Shown here: positions 26,062-34,337 of the stretch, piece after piece | How the letters are laid out: the number at the start of each line of letters is the position of its first letter | Numbering within the stretch: position 1 is the first letter of the stretch | Assembly: GCA_018432955.1 (NCBI GenBank) | Contig: JAHDSE010000114.1 | Location: 1-35,858 of the forward strand | Direction: 5' to 3' | Length of the DNA stretch: 35,858 bases | Source: Syntrophomonadaceae bacterium | Lineage (GTDB): Bacteria > Bacillota > Syntrophomonadia > Syntrophomonadales > Syntrophomonadaceae | Notes under the pieces: model-generated | What the model was told of the DNA's origin: nothing | The model's input: the letters and a program-made list of their open reading frames with translations, nothing else | Databases searched by the model: none | Position numbers and translations under genes: made by a program

Positions 26062-26923
26062 AGTTGTAGCTGAGATTGGATGCAATCACAGAGGAGATAT
26101 GGAAACTGCCAGAGAAATGATCAAGATGGCGGCGATATTTTGCAAAGTGGATGTAGCTAAATTTCAAAAGAGAACCCCGCGTGAATTATTAACTGAAGCA
26201 GAATATAATACACCACATCCCAACCCTGTTCATGCCTATGGCCCGACTTACGGAGCTCACAGGGAATATTTGGAGTTCACTAAAGAACAGCATGAAGAAT
26301 TAAAAGAATGCTGTGAGGAATTTGGCCTGGATTACAGCACATCGGTCTGGGATATGAGCTCAGCCCGGGAAATAGTTTCCTTAAATCCCCGCTTAGTAAA
26401 AATACCTTCAGCAATGAATACGCATAAGAATATGCTTGCTTACCTCTGTGACAACTACCCTGGCGAAATTCATGTATCAACGGGAATGACTACCACAAAG
26501 GAAATTGATGATATTATTGACTTTTTCGTGAAGAAATCCAGGAACAAAGATGTGGTTCTATACAGCTGTACATCGGGTTACCCGGTACCATTTGAAGATA
26601 TCTGTCTGCTGGAAATAAAAAGACTAAAAGAAAGCTATGGCCATCTGCTCAAAGATATTGGATTTTCCGGGCACCACCTGGGGATAGCCATTGATGTGGC
26701 CGCATATACCCTGGGTGCCAACTGGATTGAAAGGCATTTTACCCTGGACAGAACCTGGAAAGGCACCGATCATGCCGCCTCTTTGGAACCGGACGGCTTG
26801 CGGCGGCTGGTGAGGGATTTAAAAGCTGCCAAAAAAGCCAGTAGATATAAATATGATGATGTACTGGATATTGAAAAAGTTCAGCGCAATAAATTGAAAT
26901 ATAAAGGTGCCCGGACGCTATGA
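26051..26923 (+). CDS. neuB: NeuB-type nonulosonic acid synthase, short form without SAF domain
   Basis: A 290-residue TIM-barrel enzyme of the N-acetylneuraminate synthase family. It condenses phosphoenolpyruvate with a hexosamine-type sugar (or its 6-phosphate). Visible signatures are VAEIGCNHRGDMETAREMI, DVAKFQKR, the Tyr/Ser-rich DYSTSVWDMSSA, LVKIPSAMNTHKNML, VSTGMTT, YSCTSGYPVPFED, GFSGHH and WIERHFTLDRTWKGTDHAASLEP. Typical NeuB (about 345 residues) has a C-terminal antifreeze-like SAF domain that closes the partner active site; this protein stops right after the barrel. AAAGGAGG precedes ATG 26051, inside the end of the fusion gene. It overlaps the next gene by 4 bases, so expression is coupled. 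Product could be a Neu5Ac, KDN or legionaminic type acid. Confidence 0.85.
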   Translation: MLPKVVAEIGCNHRGDMETAREMIKMAAIFCKVDVAKFQKRTPRELLTEAEYNTPHPNPVHAYGPTYGAHREYLEFTKEQHEELKECCEEFGLDYSTSVWDMSSAREIVSLNPRLVKIPSAMNTHKNMLAYLCDNYPGEIHVSTGMTTTKEIDDIIDFFVKKSRNKDVVLYSCTSGYPVPFEDICLLEIKRLKESYGHLLKDIGFSGHHLGIAIDVAAYTLGANWIERHFTLDRTWKGTDHAASLEPDGLRRLVRDLKAAKKASRYKYDDVLDIEKVQRNKLKYKGARTL

Positions 26924-28104
26924 ACACACAGGGTATTATTGGATTTATTCCGGTCAGGGGTGGCAGTAAGTCTATTCCCTGGAAAAACATTAAGAAATTA
27001 AACGGTCGCCCCCTTTTATACTGGGTAATTGATGCAGCTCTTAAATGCAGGTATTTGGAAAAGCTTATTATAAGTACAGACAGCGAATTAATCCGGGAAA
27101 AAGTTTTTCAGTACAAGTCTGCTAATATAGCTTCAAATAAATTGAAATGTATTGGAAGGAGTTCTGCTACCGCCACTGACACGGCCAGTACCGAATCTGC
27201 CATGCTGGAATATGCCAGGAATTATCCCTTTAAACATATTGTTCTGATACAGGCAACCTCACCCTTATTAACTGCTAATGATCTGGAACAGGCTATAGAC
27301 AAATATTTTGCCGGGCAATATGACAGTCTCTTATCCCTGGTCAGGCAGAAACGCTTTATCTGGCAGGAAAATGGACAGATAGTTTTTCCTGAAAACTATG
27401 ATCCCGGTAAGAGACCAAGAAGGCAGGATTTTACCGGAATCCTGGTAGAAAACGGGGCCTTCTATATCAGCAGCAGGCAGCTGCTTTTAGAAACGGAATC
27501 CAGGATTTCAGGAAAAACCGGCTATTATGAAATGCCTGCAGAGACTTATTATGAAATTGATGAACCTGGCGATTGGATTATTGTTGAGGACTTATTAAAA
27601 AGAAAAAGTAAGGAAGATGGGAATTTAATCGGTGAAAAAGCCGCTCACATTAAGCTGCTGGCCATGGATTGTGACGGTGTTTTAACCGATGGGGGAATGT
27701 ACTATTCGGAAGATGGGCATGAGCTGAAAAAATTTAATACCCGGGATGGAATGGCAATACGTATTTTGCAGGAAAGAGGAATTAAAACGGCGATAATTAG
27801 CGGGGAAAACACGCCTATCATAAAGAAGCGGGCTGAAAAATTGGGTATTGATTATATATGTACGGGAGTAAGAGATAAAGTACAGGCTATGCAAGACATA
27901 TTGTTAAAAAGCGGATTGGCTTTTGAAACAGTTGCATATATAGGGGACGATATAAATGATATTGATTTACTTAATAGAGTAAGACTGAGTTTTTCCGTAC
28001 AGGATGGGATAATGGAAGTTAAAGAGCTGGTTGATTATGTTACCAGGGCCAAAGGAGGGCAGGGAGCAGTAAGAGAAGTAGCGGAATTACTGACCCGTAA
28101 GTAA
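26920..28104 (+). CDS. neuA: NeuA-KdsC fusion: CMP-nonulosonate cytidylyltransferase + HAD phosphatase
   Basis: A 394-residue product. Residues 1-230 are a cytidylyltransferase (GFIPVRGGSKSIPWKNIKKLNGRPLL, IISTDSE, IQATSPLLTANDL, ENGAFYI, EIDEPGDW) that activates the acid with CTP. Residues about 245-394 are a KdsC/YrbI-type HAD phosphatase with D250 and D252 (AMDCDGVLTDGG), AIISGE, the Lys in RDKVQAM, and D343-D344 (GDDINDI), so it should be active. The pairing implies that the synthase makes a 9-phosphate, which is dephosphorylated before activation. Animal CMP-sialate synthetases have the same domain order. ATG 26920 overlaps the neuB stop (ATGA). A terminator follows. Confidence 0.88.
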   Translation: MNTQGIIGFIPVRGGSKSIPWKNIKKLNGRPLLYWVIDAALKCRYLEKLIISTDSELIREKVFQYKSANIASNKLKCIGRSSATATDTASTESAMLEYARNYPFKHIVLIQATSPLLTANDLEQAIDKYFAGQYDSLLSLVRQKRFIWQENGQIVFPENYDPGKRPRRQDFTGILVENGAFYISSRQLLLETESRISGKTGYYEMPAETYYEIDEPGDWIIVEDLLKRKSKEDGNLIGEKAAHIKLLAMDCDGVLTDGGMYYSEDGHELKKFNTRDGMAIRILQERGIKTAIISGENTPIIKKRAEKLGIDYICTGVRDKVQAMQDILLKSGLAFETVAYIGDDINDIDLLNRVRLSFSVQDGIMEVKELVDYVTRAKGGQGAVREVAELLTRK

Positions 28105-28115
28105 GAATGATTGTA

Positions 28116-28142
28116 AAAAACCCGGGTAAGCCCCGGGTTTTT
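28116..28142. terminator. Bidirectional intrinsic terminator
   Basis: AAAAACCCGGG-TAAGC-CCCGGGTTTTT: an 11-bp stem with A and T tracts on both sides, placed between two convergent genes. It can end the neuA transcript on + and the DUF6385 transcript on -. Confidence 0.9.
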
Positions 28143-28160
28143 AGATTTGCCTTATTTGCA

Positions 28161-28973
28161 CTACTTTTGAGCCTGAAAATATATACTGAAGGTACCTGAG
28201 CCTCCCGTATCACTTGTAGCCTTTAATCTGGCGAATTTAACCAGATAATCGGCAGTTAAGAATTTCCATTGACCATGACTGATTGTTACTCCTGAGTTGT
28301 CCTGTACCCAATCTGCATCTGCAGCTCCACCACTAATAGCGCAACTTTCCAATCTAACTGTTTGATTACCTGATGAAAAATTGTTTTTTACAGCATAGGT
28401 GTAAGTGCTATAATCCAGTATATTGTGTACAGCTCCAGTTCCCGAATTAGTACCTGATGGCAGAGCAAGAGCAACTGCTCCGGAATCAACGATGGTTCGA
28501 TCGTGAATCGTTACATACAATGAATCCCCGGAATCATTTTTAACCCAGGCCGGACTGCCGCTGGTATTTTGTACAAACAGCGCATCCCCGGAATCATTTT
28601 TTACCCAGAATGGATCCCCGCTACTGTTTACTACATATAGTGCGTCACCGGAATCATTTTTAACCCAGGCCGAAGTTCCGCTGGTATTTTGTATATACAG
28701 TGAATCCCCGACATCGTTTTTTACCCAGAATGGATCCCCGCTATTGTTTACTACATATAGTGCGTCACCGGAATCATTTTTAACCCACAAGGGATTACCG
28801 CTTTTATTTACAACAGTTACGACATCACCACTGTCAATTGTAATATCACCCATGACTTGCATTTTACCATCCGTGGTTGTCAGTAAAGGTCTAACGGTGC
28901 CTCCTGAATCAACACCGTAAATCCTTGTTCTTAATGAATCGGCACTCTCCTGAAAAATTTTGTAATTTGGCAC
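28161..28973 (-). CDS. DUF6385 protein with perfect 20-residue tandem repeats
   Basis: A 270-residue product, GTG start with AAAGGGGG 11 bases upstream. The short N-terminal part (YKIFQESADSLRTRIYGVDSGG) is followed by residues 54-153, made of five uninterrupted 20-residue units (V-V-N-x-S-G-x-P-x-W-V-K-N-D-S-G-D-x-L-Y). The C-terminal 110 residues are DUF6385-like (YTYAVKNNFSSGNQTVRLE; KFLTADYLVKFARL; FSIYFQAQ). The WVKNDSGD rungs suggest a beta-solenoid stalk, and the Ser/Thr/Asn richness suits O- or N-linked sugars. No signal peptide is seen, which fits assembly from the mother cell onto a spore better than secretion. A full-match sigma-K-like promoter lies about 45 bases upstream. Confidence 0.72.
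   Translation of the reverse strand: MPNYKIFQESADSLRTRIYGVDSGGTVRPLLTTTDGKMQVMGDITIDSGDVVTVVNKSGNPLWVKNDSGDALYVVNNSGDPFWVKNDVGDSLYIQNTSGTSAWVKNDSGDALYVVNSSGDPFWVKNDSGDALFVQNTSGSPAWVKNDSGDSLYVTIHDRTIVDSGAVALALPSGTNSGTGAVHNILDYSTYTYAVKNNFSSGNQTVRLESCAISGGAADADWVQDNSGVTISHGQWKFLTADYLVKFARLKATSDTGGSGTFSIYFQAQK
28515..28814 (-). repeat. 5 x 60-bp in-frame tandem repeat
   Basis: Exactly 300 bases coding for five 20-residue units. At DNA level the second and fourth units are nearly identical (GGATCCCCGCTA.TGTTTACT on +), and the third and fifth share GCTGGTATTTTGTA. The array therefore behaves as a 120-bp higher-order repeat that expanded by duplication. It is prone to change in copy number. Confidence 0.9.
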
Positions 28974-29017
28974 TGTTTCTTTGCCCCCTTTCTCAATGGA
29001 GATTTATGAGTTCTCTA

Positions 29018-29045
29018 TAGTTTATGAAAGATAACATTTAACTGT
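29018..29045 (-). promoter_or_regulatory. Sigma-K-like promoter of the DUF6385 repeat gene
   Basis: On the minus strand: AC (29044-29045), 17 bases, CATAAACTA (29018-29026), a full match to CATANNNTA. The gene starts at 28973. Confidence 0.6.
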
Positions 29046-29128
29046 TACTCCCAATACTGGTATTTGTGGCATCAATAGTTAATATTTATATATACAGTGT
29101 ATCTCCTCTAACACTATCCAAAACTTCA

Positions 29129-29369
29129 GATAAGACAGAGACTGCGCAGTAGTCAATTTTGGGTGATAACCAGACAAGTTCTTTTCGACTACTTGAGTTA
29201 TAGATTATTACGGCAAAATCTTCATGAGCAGGGGACGCGTCTTGCCTTGCTTTTTTCCCGTAGCAATTGTTTTCTTTTCTGCTATTTTTACATAAAGGAC
29301 AATTTTTCTTTTTCTGCAGGCAAGTCAAGAAACTTCCCCATAGCTTGGTACGGCATTACTTTGCCAAAA
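29129..29369. repeat. Dispersed repeat B, copy 2 (241 bp)
   Basis: Direct counterpart of 18520-18760, of equal length. It occupies about half of the 513-base divergent gap 28974-29486. The rest holds the two sigma-K-like promoters and nothing else I can name. Confidence 0.75.
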
Positions 29370-29425
29370 GCCCCACTCTCCTGGTAAAAGAAAAGCACTG
29401 CTGCGTGTCAAATGCGAAGTTCGGC

Positions 29426-29453
29426 ACTTAATATCAATGCCCGGCATACTATA
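29426..29453 (+). promoter_or_regulatory. Sigma-K-like promoter of the TPR glycosyltransferase
   Basis: AC (29426-29427), 17 bases, CATACTATA (29445-29453), a full match to CATANNNTA. The inferred start near 29460 is followed by AAAGGAG at 29472-29478 and TTG 29487. Confidence 0.6.
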
Positions 29454-29486
29454 AGCATAAATAGTAATTAAAGGAGTTTTGGCATT

Positions 29487-31475
29487 TTGCAAGTAAAGCT
29501 GAGTGCTTGCCTGATTATAAAAAATGAAGAAAAAAATTTATTCCGCTGTCTTTCCAGTGTTAAAAATATTGCTGATGAAATTATAGTTGTTGATACCGGT
29601 TCAATTGATAGTTCAGTGGAAATTGCGAGAACTTTTACAGAACATGTCTACAACTTTAACTGGAACAATAATTTCAGCACTGCCCGAAACTTTGGACTGG
29701 ACAAAGCTGCCGGGGATTGGATACTGGTACTTGATGGAGATGAAGAACTGAATATTGCTTCCCTTGAACTTGTACATAATATAATTGAAACCGGAGATGC
29801 CGAGGCCTATTTTTTAAAAGTTGTAAACCCTGATGAAAATGATAGTGAATTAGCTTTGGACACAGACTTAATCCTGCGGCTTTTCAAGAACAGAAACGAA
29901 TACAGATATAAAGGTATTGTTTATGAAGAAATACTCAGCAGCATATTATCCGTTAATCCTGATGCCATAATTGGTACAGTTAAAGATTTCCATATTGTTC
30001 ATCACGCTTATTCAGAGGAAAAGGTCGAAGCTGGAAATAGCCGGGAATATAATATGAATTTATTGAGAACAGCTGCTGCAGAAGAGACAGGAAATTTATT
30101 AAAGCACTTTCACATGGGAGTCAATCATTACCGGCAGCAGCAGTATGAACAAGCCCTTAGCCTCTTCCTTCCCGTATACAAGCAGGTGGATAAAGCAAGT
30201 TTCTATTTACCTGAACTTATGAGAAAAATAGCTCTCTCATATTATGCTACAGGCAATTTGCAAGAAGTCTTGAATTTTATAGATAATGAATGGATAAAGG
30301 CTTTCCCCGATATGCAGGATATCTATTATATAAAAGGTGCTATCTGTAAACATATGGGGGATTATATTCAGGCATATATGGCCTTTCAGCAGTTCCTGTC
30401 CTTACCCCATCAAGCGGGAGATAATACTAGCATTTATTTTTCTGACCGGGATAAAAGCTGTTATTACCTGGGAAGCCTGGCGGAATATTTTATGGACATG
30501 GAACAGGCATTGAACTATTACCTGCAATCGCTCAGAGAAAATCCACGGATGCTTATTTCCCTGAAAAGGATAATATCCATACTCCAACCACGTATTAACC
30601 CGGAATATACAATTAATTCTTTAAAGCAGGTTTTTGACTTGAGTGATAAAAGTTTACAGGCCAATCTGGCTGCTATCTTCTTTGAAGAAGGCGCTTATCA
30701 ACTTGCCCTGGAACGACTGGATATACTGGAGAACGGTACACAATTATCCGAAAAAATGACTTTGCTCAGGGGATTGTGTTTAATGCGGAGCGGGCATTAT
30801 GATGCTGCTGTAAAAGAACTAAACGCAATCAACAGGGATAAAATTTTTTTTATCCAGGCGCAGCAAAACTTGCTGCTGTATTACTGGTTGCAGCATGACG
30901 AGTCCAAACTTATAAGATGCCTGCAAAATATAAAAAAAGTCGGGGCAAACATGTTGCTTCTTGAAATACTAAGTGCTTTTACCGGTAAAAAAGACCAGGA
31001 TATTAAGAAACTACAGGCTAATAAGCAGCAGGCAAATGAATTAATTAAAGACATTATGGGTTTCCTGGTTGAACTGGGAACCGGTCATAGCATAGACAAA
31101 GCGTGGGAAAATCTGAGCTTCTTTGTCGGTACCAGACCTTCCACTTTACTGGCTGAATTGTTTTATAAGTGGGGGAAATATGATCTGGCTTTAAAAGAAT
31201 ACCGGCAATTAATCGAAACAGAGAAGACAGATGCCCGAACAATATATTATCTGGGTAAAAGTTGCTGGGGGCAGGAAAACTTGGAGGCAGCAGCAGTATA
31301 TCTGCAGCAAGCTATAGAAAAAGGACTGAATATTCCTAAAGTACGCCGGGAACTTATCAAGCTGTACCAGGAACTGGCTATAAGAACACTCCGAGAAGAA
31401 ATCTCATCTTGCCCGGATAATCAGGAATTGCCAGAAATTCTGCAGCAAATGGAAGATAATTTGCTGCCGGTATAA
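29487..31475 (+). CDS. Glycosyltransferase family 2 with TPR tail
   Basis: A 662-residue product, TTG start about 8 bases after AAAGGAG. Residues 1-230 form a GT-A domain (LSACLIIKNEEKNLFRCLSSV; DEIIVVDTGSIDSS; TARNFGLDKAAGDWILVLDGDEEL, with DGDEE as the metal/base motif). The long C-terminal part is a series of TPR helix pairs (for example KHFHMGVNHYRQQQYEQALSLF, CYYLGSLAEYFMDMEQALNYY, YKWGKYDLALKEYRQL and YYLGKSCWGQENLEAAAVYL). This architecture is common in protein O- or S-glycosyltransferases, where the TPRs hold the protein substrate. The neighbouring repeat protein is an obvious candidate substrate, which is inference. It stands as a single-gene unit behind a sigma-K-like promoter. Confidence 0.82.
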   Translation: MQVKLSACLIIKNEEKNLFRCLSSVKNIADEIIVVDTGSIDSSVEIARTFTEHVYNFNWNNNFSTARNFGLDKAAGDWILVLDGDEELNIASLELVHNIIETGDAEAYFLKVVNPDENDSELALDTDLILRLFKNRNEYRYKGIVYEEILSSILSVNPDAIIGTVKDFHIVHHAYSEEKVEAGNSREYNMNLLRTAAAEETGNLLKHFHMGVNHYRQQQYEQALSLFLPVYKQVDKASFYLPELMRKIALSYYATGNLQEVLNFIDNEWIKAFPDMQDIYYIKGAICKHMGDYIQAYMAFQQFLSLPHQAGDNTSIYFSDRDKSCYYLGSLAEYFMDMEQALNYYLQSLRENPRMLISLKRIISILQPRINPEYTINSLKQVFDLSDKSLQANLAAIFFEEGAYQLALERLDILENGTQLSEKMTLLRGLCLMRSGHYDAAVKELNAINRDKIFFIQAQQNLLLYYWLQHDESKLIRCLQNIKKVGANMLLLEILSAFTGKKDQDIKKLQANKQQANELIKDIMGFLVELGTGHSIDKAWENLSFFVGTRPSTLLAELFYKWGKYDLALKEYRQLIETEKTDARTIYYLGKSCWGQENLEAAAVYLQQAIEKGLNIPKVRRELIKLYQELAIRTLREEISSCPDNQELPEILQQMEDNLLPV

Positions 31476-31521
31476 TCTCTAATCCATGGGAAGTCCCCGG
31501 AATTCTATTGAATATTTTGAG

Positions 31522-32436
31522 CTATTCAGGGGAAGATAATATCTCTTTAATCATTCCCAATAACTGGGCAGCACGCTGAACAGTAGAATGTTGGGCATGT
31601 ACCAATTCATATCCCTGTTCTTCAATTAGCTGACGTTCCTTTTCATGATACAGGTAGTATTCCGCTTCTTCTGTAAAATTGTCTTCATTAATGTCTACAA
31701 AATGAACCCCTGCAACAAAGCCCAGATCCTTGAGTTCCGGGACAGCGGGCGCCAGCAGCAGGGTTTTGCAGGCTAAAACCTCGAAATACTTACGAACCGG
31801 GTAGTGAAATATGGAATCGCAGGTGAAGAAGATTTTGGCCCGGTTGATTTCCCGGGCAAATTTTTCTCCAACATATAAAGATTCCGGATTATTATGCCCG
31901 GGATATACATGGTAAACAAAACCCGCTTGCTTCTGCATGACATCAATGATTTTTTTCCTTAATGGATATGCCCGATCCCCAAGGCTTCCCATCAGCAAGT
32001 AGTCAATATCCTTGTTTAATCCATAGTCTCTGAATATATTAGTATTTGCGTGGTGGGGAAGCCAGCGCATCTTTTCCCTGAATTCAGGGTACCATTCGAA
32101 AAATTTATCCCGGTAATGGGTAAAAACATAGGGGACTTTATTGCTTTTCATAGCCTCATTGCGTAAATCAGTCTTATAATGCAGGTCATGCAGGTATACG
32201 GCATATGGAACAGTAAGAGAAGCAAGACCAGTAATTTTCGGAGGTTTTTTTTCGCCAAATTCGTTGATTAATATAAAATCGGGCTGTATTCCTAAATGAT
32301 TTATAATCTCCTGAATATTACCAGGTTCGTACCATACTGTTAAATCGCTTATCTTCGCTAATTCTTCCAGGAGGTACATGAAATTACTTGGAGATATACG
32401 CCCGCTGACATCATGAGTAGTGACCAGTATTTTCAT
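31522..32436 (-). CDS. CgeB-like glycosyltransferase (untagged paralog)
   Basis: A 304-residue product starting MKILVTTHDVSG after AAAGGAGATAGGTG. It parallels the enzyme part of 16134-17285 throughout: SPSNFMYLLEELAKI, QPDFILINEFGE, WLPHHANTNIFRDYGL, REINRAKIF, KYFEVLACKTLLLAP, VHFVDINEDNFTEEA and HAQHSTVQRAAQLLGMIKEIL. It lacks the N-terminal DRSTGK modules. It lies 31 bases after the GT-D gene on the same strand, so gene order and pairing match the tagged cassette. It converges on the TPR glycosyltransferase with no clear terminator between. Confidence 0.75.
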   Translation of the reverse strand: MKILVTTHDVSGRISPSNFMYLLEELAKISDLTVWYEPGNIQEIINHLGIQPDFILINEFGEKKPPKITGLASLTVPYAVYLHDLHYKTDLRNEAMKSNKVPYVFTHYRDKFFEWYPEFREKMRWLPHHANTNIFRDYGLNKDIDYLLMGSLGDRAYPLRKKIIDVMQKQAGFVYHVYPGHNNPESLYVGEKFAREINRAKIFFTCDSIFHYPVRKYFEVLACKTLLLAPAVPELKDLGFVAGVHFVDINEDNFTEEAEYYLYHEKERQLIEEQGYELVHAQHSTVQRAAQLLGMIKEILSSPE

Positions 32437-32467
32437 AGTTACACCTATCTCCTTTATAAAACGTAGT

Positions 32468-33220
32468 TCATATTTTTAGAAGCGTTTCAATACCAATGTT
32501 CCTGGTTCCGGTACCTGCTACGATCTGATCGGTAATCAGGCTTTCCATGCCAAAACCGATATCGAAGGCAACTTTCCCAAGGGTTCTGGCAATATAAGGG
32601 GCCAGAATAACGGCATTGATACCTGCACCGAGTAAACAGAGATCAAAATCGTTCCTGGCAATTTCTTCTTTAACTTGGGGAATTTCTTCGTAATGGTAGA
32701 TAGGAATTGTATCTACTATTTTAAAACCCAATTTGTTCTGCCATTTTTTAATTAGGGCTCCCCGGGCATTTTTGGCCTGGGAACCGATTAATAATATTTT
32801 TCGCCCGCGTAACATTTCTTTAAACTTTCCTTTTTGCGAAAAGATAATTACCCGCCGGATATTGGCCTCAAAAATAAATTCAGGTTTAATATCATAAGCG
32901 TTAAAAACCTTTTCGGCCAATTCCTTATAAGATTCAAAAATCGTGTTATAGCCAATAATATCAGCATTTCTAGTCGCTTCTACCGCTTCGTCCCGGGCTT
33001 TAACATTGGGGAAATGAATACCACGAAGTTTCTCGTTTTTATTGGCTTTACGAGACTCGGGATGTTTCATGAATACGTCTTCTGAATAGATGGTATATTG
33101 AGCCATCACAAAAGCCTCGGTTTGGCCAACAGAAATAATAGACAGGGGCTCTTTTTTTCCCAGTGCATCTAAAATTCTATCCATTAACTGACCCGAGTTA
33201 AGTTCTTTTGCATTTGACAT
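32468..33220 (-). CDS. GT-D fold (DUF1792-like) glycosyltransferase (untagged paralog)
   Basis: A 250-residue product starting at ATG 33220 with GGGAGGT upstream. It aligns along its length with residues about 78-329 of 17344-18333: LSIISVGQTEAFVMAQYTIY, RGIHFPNVKARDEAV, ADIIGYNT, RRVIIFSQKGKFKEML, FDLCLLGAGINAVILAPYIA and VAFDIGFGMESLI. The conserved E-A-F and the late D-L-C-L-L-G-A-G loop probably form the nucleotide-sugar site. The N-terminal tag is absent. It follows the epimerase fragment by 59 bases, probably in one transcript from the sigma-K-like promoter at 34.1 kb. Confidence 0.75.
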   Translation of the reverse strand: MSNAKELNSGQLMDRILDALGKKEPLSIISVGQTEAFVMAQYTIYSEDVFMKHPESRKANKNEKLRGIHFPNVKARDEAVEATRNADIIGYNTIFESYKELAEKVFNAYDIKPEFIFEANIRRVIIFSQKGKFKEMLRGRKILLIGSQAKNARGALIKKWQNKLGFKIVDTIPIYHYEEIPQVKEEIARNDFDLCLLGAGINAVILAPYIARTLGKVAFDIGFGMESLITDQIVAGTGTRNIGIETLLKI

Positions 33221-33279
33221 ATGAAAGTACCTCCCAGCTAATACTGGTCTATTAGTCTATATTTATAAACGGTATTGTA

Positions 33280-33963
33280 TTAACAGGAGCAGAGCTGTGA
33301 TAGCATCAAAACCAGCTTACATGTCCTCTTGATACCTTCAGTCAGGCTAATAGCTGGCTGCCAGTCAAGCAGTGATTTAGCCTTATCTATATTGGCCCAG
33401 GTGGCTGGAATATCGGCCTTCGGGAATTCTTTATACTCATATAATGCTTTTCGCCCGGTATATTCTTCAATTATTGCAATTACCTTCATTAAGTTGACCG
33501 GCTGATTATTACCCAAATTAATTATCTCGTGCCCCAGAGGTTTCAGAGCTTTTATGGTTCCCCGGGCAATATCATCAACATAAGTGAAGTCCCGGCTCTG
33601 GCTTCCATCTCCAAATATCTCTATAGTTTTGTTTTCCATAATTGATTTTAGAAACCTGAAAATACTCATATCCGGCCGACCGGCAGGACCATAAACGGTA
33701 AAATAACGCAGTATGCTTACATCAATGTCATAGAGGTAGTGATAGGAATAGGCCATAGCTTCTGCCGATTTTTTGGAGGCTGCATAAGGTGATATGGGGG
33801 TATTGACCGGCAGATCTTCGTTAAAAGGGATTGGGTGTCCCGCATATAATGAAGAAGTTGAGGCCAGCACAAACTTGGCTACATCGTATTTACGGCATAA
33901 TTCCAGTAGATTCAGGCTTCCAATGGCATTTGTTGATAAATAAATAAAGGGGTTTTCCATCAT
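33280..33963 (-). pseudogene. N-terminally truncated nucleotide-sugar epimerase
   Basis: Only the last 227 residues remain of an extended SDR epimerase (UDP-glucuronate/GlcNAc 4-epimerase type, normally about 310-330). The fragment starts at NPFIYLSTNAIGSLNLLELC, which in intact enzymes is near residue 90. The GxxGxxG NAD-binding motif and first Rossmann half are therefore missing, although VLASTSSLYAG, the YAASK active-site pair, RYFTVYGPAGRPDM and SRDFTYVDDIARG remain. A TGA lies just upstream in frame, and the 110 bases between the promoter-like element and the fragment do not encode the missing part. TATGCAAAACTCT, the MITE end sequence, lies at 33979-33991. It is unlikely to be active without NAD binding. 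Confidence 0.8.
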
Positions 33964-34079
33964 CGATCAATTTTCGTACTATGCAAAACTCTAATATATC
34001 AGGACCAGAAAAAACAAAGGCTCGATGACATTAGGTGAGGATAGGAAGCTATTAGATCCCATAATTTTATAGTTTTAAG

Positions 34080-34107
34080 TATTTTATGAATTTTTTGGGA
34101 TTACAGT
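34080..34107 (-). promoter_or_regulatory. Sigma-K-like promoter of the epimerase fragment-GT-D-CgeB-like operon
   Basis: On the minus strand: AC (34106-34107), 17 bases, CATAAAATA (34080-34088), a full match to CATANNNTA. It points at the truncated epimerase and the two glycosyltransferase genes behind it. Confidence 0.58.
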
Positions 34108-34167
34108 GACTATTGAAACTGTAATGTAGAAAAGGATAAGAATCATATAAGAATCTATATCGGAAAC

Positions 34168-34195
34168 ACTTCTGATGGGGAAAATACATATATTG
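34168..34195 (+). promoter_or_regulatory. Sigma-K-like promoter of the right-end glycosyltransferase
   Basis: AC (34168-34169), 17 bases, CATATATTG (34187-34195). It is identical in its -10 nonamer to the promoter at 18411-18438. The leader to GTG 34338 is about 135 bases, longer than in the other cases. With 34080-34107 it forms a divergent pair in the 374-base gap 33964-34337, which holds no gene. Confidence 0.48.
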
Positions 34196-34337
34196 TTGAT
34201 AGATAAAAGCCTTATAGGCAGGGATTAAATAAAGCACTGTGCGACTAAGTGAAGCAGAAAACTTTATTTGATAGATAGTAGGGGACAGAATAATGGGAGA
34301 ATAAAAGAAATGCTTTTATGGTAAGGGAAAGGATAGA

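Noticed and set aside
28515..28814. CRISPR-like array, because of the regular 60-bp spacing
   Set aside because: The units are contiguous with no unique spacers and stay in frame as a coding repeat.
29086..29328. 80-codon minus-strand frame with CPLC-type cysteines
   Set aside because: It lies over dispersed repeat B, and the equivalent frame is not intact in the other copy, so coding is unlikely.
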